Origin: Elusimicrobiota bacterium
GTDB lineage: Bacteria; Elusimicrobiota; Elusimicrobia; Elusimicrobiales; Elusimicrobiaceae
Length of the DNA: 64,000 nt
Direction of reading: 5' to 3'
Assembly: GCA_029008615.1 (NCBI GenBank)
Contig: JAQXJI010000010.1
Location: 1-64,000 of the forward strand
Below are positions 16,521-25,200 of this stretch, one piece after another. A program made the translations under genes and the position numbers. Within the stretch, counting starts at the first letter, position 1; each line of letters begins with the position of its first letter. The notes below the pieces were generated by a model that was not told where the DNA came from, ran no database searches, and saw only the letters and a list, made by a program, of their open reading frames with translations.

Positions 16521-18740
16521 TTAAGCCGCAGCCTCTTCCTTGCGGGCCGAAGTATCGGGCCGATCAAAAGTTTCCTTGGGAACGTCAATACCTTTGGCCT
16601 TAAATTCAGGGAAGAAAGTCGGCAGTTCGCCTGTCGCGGCGAAAACGCCTTCTACTTTACCTTCTTTATTTACGCCCGTCTGTATATAGCGGAACAAATC
16701 TTTGCTTTGTATTGCGTTATCTTTCTGCCCGCAAATTTCCGTTACGTAAGTAACCTTCCTGCTTCCGTCGGAGAACCTTGAAAGCTGAACAATCATATTC
16801 ACGGCGGAGGAAATCATTTCCCTGATAGCCCAAATCGGCAAATCCGCGCTGGCCATCATACACATAGCCTCAAGACGGGTTAAACCGTCGCGCGGCGTAT
16901 TGGCGTGAATAGTGGCCAAAGAACCTTCGTGGCCGGTGTTCATAGCCTGTAACATATCCAAAGCTTCCGCACCGCGGCACTCACCGACTACGATTCTGTC
17001 CGGCCTCATACGCAGACAGTTTTTAACAAGGTCTTTAATGGTTATTTCGCCTTTGCCTTCAATGTTGGCCGGTCTGCTTTCCAAAGAAACCCAGTGTTCC
17101 TGCTGAAGTCTTAACTCCGCAGTATCTTCCACGGTTACGATACGCTCATTTTCAGGAATATAACTGGAAAGAGCGTTTAAAAACGTTGTTTTACCGGTAC
17201 CGGTACCGCCGCAAATGATGATGTTTTTCCTAAGTTTTACGCAACATTCAAGGAAATACATCGTAGGCCTGTCAATAGTGCCGAAGCGGTAATAATCTTC
17301 CGGCCCGAACGGTTTTTGGGAGAAACGCCTTATCGTAAGCGAAGGCCCGGATACGGCCAAGGGGGCGATAATGGCGTTTACACGGGAACCGTCTTTAAGC
17401 CTCGCGTCGACCAACGGGACTGATTCGTCGATACGCCTGCCGAGCGGAGCCACAATCCTTTTAATTACTTGTACGACTTGGTCATTATTGCGGAATTTAT
17501 ATCTTGTAAGAGTAAGTTTACCTTTCTGCTCTATGAAAATTTTATCATAGGCGTTTACCATAATTTCGGTAACGGAAGGATCCCTCATCAAAGCTTCTAA
17601 AGGCCCGAGGCCCAAAATTTCGTCCAAAAGCTCGTTAATAAATCTGACTTTTTGATCCCTTGAAAGCTGAACATTGGCTTTTTTGCGCAGAACTTCGTCA
17701 ATAATTACCGAAACGCGCTTCCTGGTCTGCTCGTTTTGGCTGCCTTCTTCGCTGATAACGATACGTTCAACTTCCAAAGTTTTGATTACGTCTTTATGTA
17801 CTTGCTGTTTTAAAGAATCCCAGTAAGAAAGATCGGAATCCCCGCCGTCCACGTGATTTGGCCCTTTCGTGTTTCCGCTTAAAACAGTGGCCGCTTCCCA
17901 AATATTTTTCGAAGCTGCGACAAATTCGCTGTCCGGAACTACCGTGGACCAGTTTTTTTCGCCCGCCGGGGTATCTTCAATAACTTTTAAAATCGGTTTA
18001 AGGCCTTCCTGCACCCAAAGGGAACTGCGGTTTACCAATATTTCTATTTCTCTCTTATTGGAGGATTCAAATACGCTTTCCTCCCAAGTAAGATATACTA
18101 TCGGTTCTCGGCCTAATTTTATGAAAAACTGGTTTACTTCCTCGTGGTCTATCGCACCGGGCAAATTATACTGGTTACAGATAATTTCAATACGGTCGAT
18201 GGGAAAGTGCATTTCCTTAAAATCGGTAAACATAGCAACCGCCGTATTCAAGTGGGAACGTGTGCAGTTTGTAACCCAAAAAATCTTATCGGCGATGTCA
18301 AAAGCGAAAGATTCCATAGGAAAACTGGAATCGACATCAAGGAAAATATCAAAAGTCTGTTGGAGTCTGGAAAGCATCGGCAGCAAGATCTTGGGGGATA
18401 TTAAAGAAACCTCCTGTCTGCTGGAGCCGAGCGGCAGTACGCCTACGCCGACCTGCGTCATTGAAACCTTACCCCTTAGCAACCCTCCGGCTACGGCTAT
18501 CGCGCCGGATCCTAAAGCACGCACCAAATCGGCCACGGTAACGGGCTTTCTTATGCCCAAATAGAACCCGTGTTCCTGCCTGGCTAAAGGATCAAGCGGC
18601 ACTATAAGCACAGGCCTTTTTTGCATTTCGGCCCAAGCTATCGCCAAATTAAGCACCAACGTCGTTTTACCGACGCCTTCTTTAGGCCCTGTAAAAGCTA
18701 TTACTCTGGGTGTGCCGGATAAAGCCTGCGTATCTTCCAT
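16521..18740 (-). CDS. tadA: TadZ-TadA (CpaE-CpaF) fusion, pilus assembly ATPase
   Basis: The product is 739 aa. Residues 1-265 are a MinD/ParA-like domain of the TadZ/CpaE type, with a deviant Walker A (PKEGVGKTT at about 18-27) and LDVDSS as a Walker B-like strand. Residues 300-715 are the secretion ATPase TadA/CpaF: N-terminal helical domain, Walker A GGTGTGKT at about 508-516, Asp box (TVEDTAEL), Walker B (IVVGECRG) and His box (ATIHANTPRDG). In most Tad loci these are two genes. The fusion ties pole-localising TadZ to the motor in one chain. The 4-base gap to the secretin gene and 9-base gap to tadB show one operon. Confidence 0.93.
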   Translation of the reverse strand: MEDTQALSGTPRVIAFTGPKEGVGKTTLVLNLAIAWAEMQKRPVLIVPLDPLARQEHGFYLGIRKPVTVADLVRALGSGAIAVAGGLLRGKVSMTQVGVGVLPLGSSRQEVSLISPKILLPMLSRLQQTFDIFLDVDSSFPMESFAFDIADKIFWVTNCTRSHLNTAVAMFTDFKEMHFPIDRIEIICNQYNLPGAIDHEEVNQFFIKLGREPIVYLTWEESVFESSNKREIEILVNRSSLWVQEGLKPILKVIEDTPAGEKNWSTVVPDSEFVAASKNIWEAATVLSGNTKGPNHVDGGDSDLSYWDSLKQQVHKDVIKTLEVERIVISEEGSQNEQTRKRVSVIIDEVLRKKANVQLSRDQKVRFINELLDEILGLGPLEALMRDPSVTEIMVNAYDKIFIEQKGKLTLTRYKFRNNDQVVQVIKRIVAPLGRRIDESVPLVDARLKDGSRVNAIIAPLAVSGPSLTIRRFSQKPFGPEDYYRFGTIDRPTMYFLECCVKLRKNIIICGGTGTGKTTFLNALSSYIPENERIVTVEDTAELRLQQEHWVSLESRPANIEGKGEITIKDLVKNCLRMRPDRIVVGECRGAEALDMLQAMNTGHEGSLATIHANTPRDGLTRLEAMCMMASADLPIWAIREMISSAVNMIVQLSRFSDGSRKVTYVTEICGQKDNAIQSKDLFRYIQTGVNKEGKVEGVFAATGELPTFFPEFKAKGIDVPKETFDRPDTSARKEEAAA

Positions 18741-18744
18741 AAAG

Positions 18745-19488
18745 TTACTCCACGATTTCTACCGTAATGAATAAGAAGAGGGATCTCTGTTCTTCCGTAA
18801 TGTCTTTGTTCTTAAAAAGCAAACCTATCAAAGGGATTTTGCCGAGTATTGGCACTCTGTCTTCGGCTACGCTTCTGGTGCTGCTTTTAAGCCCGCCGAT
18901 AACCAAAGTTTCCCCGCTGCTGAGTTCCACTTCCGAACGCAAAAACCTTCTCGTCATAGAAGGCACGGTTGAACCGTTAAGCGTCAAAGAATGCCCATAA
19001 TCAGGATTGGAAAGTTCAATTTCCAACTGGACGACGATAATATTATTCCTTTCCGGGATAATGGTCGGCATTACGTCCAACTTAACGCCGTATTCTTTCA
19101 TTTCGGTGCCGACGTTCCTGTCGCTAACCACAGGGTAGGGTATTTGTCCGCCGGCGGAGAAGTTTGCGCTTGTATTGGAGCGCGCGATAACTTTAGGATT
19201 TGAAAGAATCTGCGCTTTGCCTTCGTTTTCCATAAGTTTCAAGCGGGTGTTAAGAAGGGATTTTCTTTCAAACTCGCCTATGGAAAATATGCCCGGTATT
19301 TCGCTTTCGCTGAAATCAAGCAACTGGTTCCAGGCAAAGCCTTTCGAAGTCGTTAAAGAACCGCTGATTTCAACGATATCCGCGCTGACGGCCACAAGCT
19401 CCGTTTTCTTGGCATAAGCGCTTACGGAAAGCGCGCCCAAAGCCAAAAGTAAGGTTAAAGCTTTTAAAACATTTTTTTGATTTTTCAT
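18745..19488 (-). CDS. rcpA: Short secretin of the Tad pilus (RcpA/CpaC type)
   Basis: The product is 247 aa with a signal peptide (residues 1-26, SAYAKK). The mature part is almost only the C-terminal secretin core: an opening strand (VAVSADIVEIS), the conserved EGKAQILSNPK segment and the signature VPILGKIPLIGLLF near residue 220. CpaC/RcpA proteins are usually 400-600 aa with N-terminal periplasmic domains; these are missing here. Either a partner supplies them or the pore contacts the N-terminal domain of TadB directly. It lies in the expected order after cpaB. Confidence 0.85.
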   Translation of the reverse strand: MKNQKNVLKALTLLLALGALSVSAYAKKTELVAVSADIVEISGSLTTSKGFAWNQLLDFSESEIPGIFSIGEFERKSLLNTRLKLMENEGKAQILSNPKVIARSNTSANFSAGGQIPYPVVSDRNVGTEMKEYGVKLDVMPTIIPERNNIIVVQLEIELSNPDYGHSLTLNGSTVPSMTRRFLRSEVELSSGETLVIGGLKSSTRSVAEDRVPILGKIPLIGLLFKNKDITEEQRSLFLFITVEIVE

Positions 19489-19523
19489 ATAGTTTTAATT
19501 TCCTTAAATAATTTTAAATCCCT

Positions 19524-20279
19524 TTAGCTAAACAGTTTAGAGAAGCTGGAAATTTCTATCGGTAACACCTTTGTATCGCCGTTAGACCTTACGATAACCG
19601 TAATAACGCCTTCTTCCTGCGCCAAAGCCAAATACTGAGCTTCCGGTGGGGACACTGACAAGCTTAACACCGCTCTGTCGGAAAACGCCGCGTTGTTAGC
19701 TTCCCTTTCGGCATTGGCGGCCCTTGAAGCGGCATCCAAGCCCTGCCCCAAATTGCTGCCTACGCCGAGTACCGGAATATCCTGCAAAATCGTAGCCGTC
19801 ATTTTTTCTTTACCGCCGCTTTTAATCATAGCGTCAAAAGTAAGCAGTACGTCAACTTTGTCGCCGGGTTTAATCAAGCTGGAAACGCTCATATCAACCG
19901 GGAGTATAAACGCCCTGTAAGAAGGCATTACTTTAAGGCTGATGCCGGATTCCGGGCTTAAGCTGGTAATGGAGGGCTTTGTTATCTGATTACCCCTTGC
20001 TATGGCGACTTTTGTAACCAAATTTTCAATCTCGGATATATTTGCGCCTCTGGAAATTACATAAGCGTCTTTCTGGATATAAGCCGTAGGAATTTCAACT
20101 TCCCTGATATTGTTCCTGGTTATGATTCTGCCCTCGGGCAAATCCACGGCCGCAACCGCAACCTTTTCCATCTTGGAAGTTTCCTTAATCTTACCCTGCG
20201 CCATATAAAGCACAAAATAGTATATTAAAGCCGCCGCGATAGCTATCACTACCGGAAGCAGAATATTCTTTTTGTTCAT
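19524..20279 (-). CDS. cpaB: Flp pilus assembly protein CpaB/RcpC
   Basis: The product is 251 aa. After a transmembrane helix (residues 6-26) comes the SAF domain (about 40-105: VAAVDLPEGRIITRNNI) followed by the RcpC/CpaB domain (FILPVDMSVSSLIKPGDKVDVLLTF). CpaB is a periplasmic protein that stabilises the secretin; the SAF domain may bind peptidoglycan-like sugars. The ATG has AAAGGAG upstream. It lies between the TadE-like pilin and the secretin, as in many Tad loci. Confidence 0.92.
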   Translation of the reverse strand: MNKKNILLPVVIAIAAALIYYFVLYMAQGKIKETSKMEKVAVAAVDLPEGRIITRNNIREVEIPTAYIQKDAYVISRGANISEIENLVTKVAIARGNQITKPSITSLSPESGISLKVMPSYRAFILPVDMSVSSLIKPGDKVDVLLTFDAMIKSGGKEKMTATILQDIPVLGVGSNLGQGLDAASRAANAEREANNAAFSDRAVLSLSVSPPEAQYLALAQEEGVITVIVRSNGDTKVLPIEISSFSKLFS

Positions 20280-20360
20280 TTAAAGCTCCTTTAAAAACTG
20301 CTTAATAATAAAAAATCCGAAATACAAACTTAATAAAATAAAAACTTACCAAACAGTCCC

Positions 20361-20831
20361 TCAGTTTATCAGAGGGCGCTCCACCGGCATCCTTACCGTA
20401 GCTTTTATCCTTTTTATGCCAAGCTTTTTAGGCTCGTCGGCAAAAATATAGCTGGTAAGAGGAAACGACAAATGTATCTTATATATCAACGTTACTACCA
20501 AATCTTCATTTACGTGCGTTTTTACTTGCGGGTCGGTACTCGTTCTCTGCAATACTGCGGAAAACTGCATACTTTGGGCTCCCCTCAAACCGAACATTTT
20601 GTTAAGAGCCTCTTTCATTTTACTGTTGACCCTTTGGCTGTCCGTCTTGCCGCTCGCTTTTTTAACGCCTACAAGCGAGCCGACCCTTGCAAGTTCATAA
20701 GAAACGTGATGGGCCAAAATCGTATGATAGGCCATATTCCCCAGCTCCAATACGACGAATATTATCATCATAAAAACCGGCAGAATCAACAACAACTCTA
20801 TTACCGTTTGGCCATCACGTTTCTTTATCAT
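20361..20831 (-). CDS. TadE-like minor pilin
   Basis: The product is 156 aa. I set the start at the ATG at 20831, seven bases after the flp stop, because the protein then begins MIKKRDGQTVIELLL, the TadE-type prepilin start. A frame extended into the flp gene has no such logic. A basic leader, the Gly-Gln-Thr-Val-Ile-Glu pattern and a hydrophobic helix (residues 11-32) are followed by a basic periplasmic domain of about 120 residues. Downstream, an imperfect CCCTC/GAGGG hairpin with a T-rich flank near 20352-20372 may slow transcription before cpaB. Confidence 0.8.
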   Translation of the reverse strand: MIKKRDGQTVIELLLILPVFMMIIFVVLELGNMAYHTILAHHVSYELARVGSLVGVKKASGKTDSQRVNSKMKEALNKMFGLRGAQSMQFSAVLQRTSTDPQVKTHVNEDLVVTLIYKIHLSFPLTSYIFADEPKKLGIKRIKATVRMPVERPLIN

Positions 20832-20838
20832 TTTCAAA

Positions 20839-21051
20839 TTACAGATTGCCCGCTTCGCCCATGATTTTAGCTTTAATGTTGTCAAAGAGTTCAGGCATAA
20901 ATGTTTTGATTGCAGTACCGACGATACCGACAACGACGACGATAATACCGAGCATAAACAAATATTCAATGGTGTTCTGCCCTTTTTTATTTTTTACAGT
21001 TTCAATTGCGTTGGCATAAGCCAAGTGCATTTTAGCAATAGTTCTCATCAT
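20839..21051 (-). CDS. flp: Flp-type major pilin candidate, 70 aa
   Basis: The product is 70 aa with a GGAGGAAAT ribosome site, the strongest of the pilin genes. Sequence: a 23-residue basic/amphipathic leader, NKKG-QNTIEYLFML, a hydrophobic helix (GIIVVVVGIVGTAI) and an amphipathic tail. The Gly, four residues, Glu-Tyr pattern is the Flp prepilin peptidase signature. Size, ribosome site and place directly before the tadE and cpaB genes make it the best candidate for the fibre subunit. The peptidase that would process it (TadV/CpaA) is not in this window. Confidence 0.88.
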   Translation of the reverse strand: MMRTIAKMHLAYANAIETVKNKKGQNTIEYLFMLGIIVVVVGIVGTAIKTFMPELFDNIKAKIMGEAGNL

Positions 21052-21089
21052 AAATAATTTCCTCCGAAATATAAAACAAATCTTTTAAT

Positions 21090-21254
21090 TTACTTTTCAA
21101 GTTCATAAACGGAAAGTATGATTTTTGCTCCGTGCATAAACTGTTCCGGGACTATCCAGGTATAAGATTTGTAAAAAAGAACAAAAGCTACAAATAAAGC
21201 CGCCGTAGTAAGAATATACTCAACCGCCGCCTGCCCTTTTTTATTTTTTTTCAT
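21090..21254 (-). CDS. Tiny Flp-type pilin, 54 aa
   Basis: The gene encodes 54 aa: MKKNKKG, then QAAVEYILTTAALFVAFVLF, then an aromatic-rich tail ending in ELEK. It shows the same Gly, four residues, Glu-Tyr processing pattern as the neighbouring flp gene, but a very short leader of six residues. It lies 25 bases after the PorV-like gene and 38 bases before flp. It is probably a minor subunit or alternative pilin. Confidence 0.75.
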   Translation of the reverse strand: MKKNKKGQAAVEYILTTAALFVAFVLFYKSYTWIVPEQFMHGAKIILSVYELEK

Positions 21255-21279
21255 ACCGACCGTCCCGCGCGGCGCGCAG

Positions 21280-22266
21280 TTAGAACTGCAACCTTACCGC
21301 TAATTGATGGGCCGTACCCAAAGCGCCGGAAGGCATCATAGCGTAATCAAGCCCTAAACCATACCCCAAAACTTCACTGCTGTAAAAACCGAAGCCCAAA
21401 GTAACTTTGGAAGTGGTTTCCAAGCCGATTTTTTCCGCCAAGTCGCCGTCTTCGGCCCAACCGGTATTTTCACGGTTATAGTAACCGACCCTTATGTCAA
21501 AGGAGGCAACCTGAACCAAATCTTCCGGTATGTGTATGGCCAAACCTACGCCATACCTTACTTTATCATCGACATAATCCACCACTTCGCCGGAAATCGT
21601 GAAGTATTTGGTATTAATGGCCGCGCCGCCCCTTATTGCGGAAGGAACTTCATCCTTATCGCCGAGGTTCTGCCCCATTACGCCGATTACGAATTTATTA
21701 TTTGAAATTCTTAATTTACCGCCGACATCAAAAGCCGGGTTGACGTGTTTGGTGCCGACGTTGTCTTCATTAATATACTTGGCCGTACCGCCGATATCCA
21801 ATACGCCGAAGAATGTTCTTGCCAAAGATACCGTACCGACAAAGTCCTTAATGGCATCGCCTGTAAGGTCAAACGGAATACCTTCCCAGTCCCTCGCGTC
21901 GAGTTTATCACCGGATAAGCGCAAATACCTTAAACTTACGCCCAAAACCGTCTTGCCGATAGGCTGTACATAACCCACTGCGCTGTCGCCCACGCCTTCA
22001 TACCACTGCATATGGGAAACTTGGAATTCTCTGGTGGTGCTGGTGGCGATACCGGCGGGGTTCCAGAACAGAGCCTGCGCTCCGCTTGAAAGTGCGGTGT
22101 AGGCATTACCCATAGCCTGCGCTTCAGGGGCGCCGGTACCGAGCTTTAAGAAAGCGCTCGCGCTTGTACCGGCCCTTTTATACGGACCCGCCGCCTGAAC
22201 GAAACCACCGAACAGGGAAAATAACATTGCTATCGTTAAAACTTTTATATATTTATTATTTTTCAT
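21280..22266 (-). CDS. PorV/PorQ-like outer-membrane beta-barrel protein
   Basis: The product is 328 aa with a signal peptide (residues 1-25, VQAAG). The mature N-terminus (SASAFLKLGTGAPEAQAMGNAYTAL, FWNPAGIA) is the hallmark of the FadL-fold PorV/UPF0164 family, followed by alternating amphipathic strands and a C-terminal Phe (VRLQF), typical of outer-membrane barrels. In type 9 secretion PorV carries cargo that bears a C-terminal sorting domain. Here the gene directly follows (17 bases) a giant protein with such a C-terminal domain, which supports a carrier role for it. This link is inference. Confidence 0.82.
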   Translation of the reverse strand: MKNNKYIKVLTIAMLFSLFGGFVQAAGPYKRAGTSASAFLKLGTGAPEAQAMGNAYTALSSGAQALFWNPAGIATSTTREFQVSHMQWYEGVGDSAVGYVQPIGKTVLGVSLRYLRLSGDKLDARDWEGIPFDLTGDAIKDFVGTVSLARTFFGVLDIGGTAKYINEDNVGTKHVNPAFDVGGKLRISNNKFVIGVMGQNLGDKDEVPSAIRGGAAINTKYFTISGEVVDYVDDKVRYGVGLAIHIPEDLVQVASFDIRVGYYNRENTGWAEDGDLAEKIGLETTSKVTLGFGFYSSEVLGYGLGLDYAMMPSGALGTAHQLAVRLQF

Positions 22267-22283
22267 AAATCTGTTATCCGATA

Positions 22284-25200
22284 TTAAGGTATAAGGATTT
22301 TGACTATTTTCTGGGATTTTGTCGCATTACCTCTTGTCGGGCTTAGCTCCATTATCGCATAATATAATCCTCTCGCCACTTTACGCCCGTGGTTGTTCGT
22401 CCTGTCCCATTTGCACCTTAACGCGAAGTTCCCTCCTCCTATTATCTGTCCGCTTCCGCCTACATTGCTCGTCCAGTCCGGCTCTAATCCGCCTGAGTTG
22501 TTTATCTCTTCCAAGCTGCTCGTAACTCCGCGTGCGTTCATACACTCATACCCGCCGTCTCTTACCAAATCCCCGGCGATATTATATATCTTTATGCTTA
22601 TCGTTCCCGGTGCAGGCATCTTAGTGATTTCAAACTGTCCGTAGCTCTGCCTCAACGGGTTCGGATAGAACATCGTCACCTTGTCGCTCTTCCAGTCCAA
22701 GTCCGCATACCAGCTGTCTCCGTTTACTACCATGATGTTTTCCAAGTTAGCATACTTATCCCAGTCAGCCACCTTGCTTAAAACATCACTTTGTCCATTC
22801 TGTATATTGATTGCCCCGTTTACACTGTTCATATCATACGAGTCCAATACGCTCACATACCTAAACGGATATATACCATCCGGCACTATCTGCCCCCTGT
22901 AATCCGTCCCGTCCCATACTCGCTCTATCGGGATTAAGTGCGGGCTTATCCCTACTATCGCTTTTACCAGTACCTTGTCAATGCTGTTCTCCCCTATCGC
23001 CGGCCCTGTCGGATCCGCCGGATCTATCAATGTCCCGTCCGCCGCTCCGCTAGTCATCGTTCCAGGTTTAAATATCTGTATCGCCACTTTCATTGGTACT
23101 GATACCTGATACGCAAATGTCCCTACACTCCCGTTATCCCTCGTTACGTCCGTTGTGTACCTGTCAAATATCTGGAAGTTGTCTACGTTCAATACCCTTG
23201 ACTCTATCGTCTGGCTTACTCCTTCCGCTTTCGGGTACGGCTCTGCTATAAATCTTACCTGGTACGCGTCGCTCTTTACATATTTTCCCTGCTCGTCCTT
23301 CCCGTCCCAGTATAATTTGTTCTCTACATTCCCGTCATATACCGTGCTTAAATAGCTCGTGTTCGTCTTCGTCAGCACTCTGCAGATCGCGCCACGTCCG
23401 CTCCCGTTCGCTCCCGTGCACGCCCCGTCGCTTAACGATACTATCTGCACCTGTACGCTCGCCGTCCTTGTTACCATAAAGCTTATCTCATACACCGGGA
23501 TCTGTATTGTCTCCGAACTGTATACCAGTTTCGGGCTGCTCGGCTTTATGTCTATCTTCGTAAAATATACCGGGCCTCTCGCTATCGTTATATATCCCGT
23601 CGGATGATCGCTAGCGTCTACTTTGCTTAAAAATCCGGACCCTTCGTTCAACTTCGGATCCTGCGGGATTAATACGCTCGCTCCGCCTAATGTCGCCGTC
23701 GTATAATACTTGCTCCCCGCTACATCTGCCTTTGCGTATATATAGTACGGATAGAACCCGTCCGGATACATCGCTTGCGTCGCACCGCTTACGTTGTTCC
23801 CGTCGTCCGTCGTTTCATAATATCCGTCCCAAAATTCCGTTACTCGGCTCTCCCCTTGTCTTGCCCCGGTAAAGCTCTTTATCGGCTCTATCGTCGGGTC
23901 TACTACCACGCTGCCGTCGCTTGCTTTCCTGTATATGCATTGCGCCTTCCCGTCCGCAGTTATCTCGCTGCTGCTCTGACATACCTTCGGCGGCCAGTTC
24001 TCTTCCCTTATATCATTCGGGATTACTACGTCCCTGTCATAGATGTTCAGCGTTACATCCATACTCTTGCTCAGTACATAGCTTATCGTCGCCTGGCTCG
24101 TCGCTTCTTCCAACAAACTCGTGCTCCCTACGTCTACTACCCTAAATAAATCTACCGGGAACTCTACCGTGCTCGTTACTACTTTCGTAGGATATAAACT
24201 GTCTCTCGCTATTACCCTAAATAAATAGCTACCTTGCGTTACATACCTACCGTTGTTGTCTATGCCGTCCCACGATAACTTGTTTCCCGCACTCGCTGAC
24301 GTCTGGATCTCATTATCTAATAACGTCTTCACTACATACGGCCCTACCGTCTTGTTTCCAGAAGCATCATAACTCGTCGTCAATACTTCCGCCGTTACAT
24401 ACGCGTCCCTTGATAATGCATAGCTAAATATAAACGGATCCAATCCGTGCGCTACCGGGCTTGACCCTATCGTGCTGTATCCTACGCTTCCTACAGTCAA
24501 TTCAGGCATACCGCGGTTAATTCCCAATATCCCGTTCTCTATCCTCGCTGTCTTTACTCCGTCCCATACATATCCGTTTATCGTCTTTGTGGTGCCGTTG
24601 TACGGGATCTCCGCCCATATCACATACACATAGTCCCCGTCAGGCATCGCCGCTCCCGCATAATCTTCCGTAGACCCAAAAGACGCTCCAGTTATAAATT
24701 TCCCTTGCAATACTGTCTGTACTGCGTTCGCACACGTTGCCGCGTCGCTCCAGCACATACCGTCCCATTTGCTGTTCACTTTCGTCCGGCCTGCTTTCTG
24801 TTCTACTAAACTAAAGACTTTATGCCCCGTATTCGCTGTTACCTGTGGCCCATTTGCACTGTTATTGCTACAATATCCGCTTGCACACGCAGCATTTGCC
24901 GTCGTGTTCTTCGTTATGTTCGTGTTCGTAAACGTCGTACCGGGCGTATATACTTCAAAATGTACCGTCGCCGCTTCCGTCAATATGTAATTTACCATCG
25001 CATACGCCGTTGACGTCTTCGCTAACCCCGTTACCTCTATGTCCGTTATCTTTAACGGATCTAATGACAATTGCCTCGTTACTGTCCGCGACACGTCGCT
25101 GTTAGGATACGAAGAGCCCGTCCCGTCCCACTCATCTACGCTCCACGCCTGTAAACTTACCAAATAGTTCCCAAACGGCAGTAATCTACCCGCATCGTCT

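Noticed and set aside
23775-24149. Plus-strand Arg/Pro/Tyr-rich reading frames inside the giant surface gene
   Set aside because: They are shadows of the repeat-bearing coding strand and have no start signals or family features.
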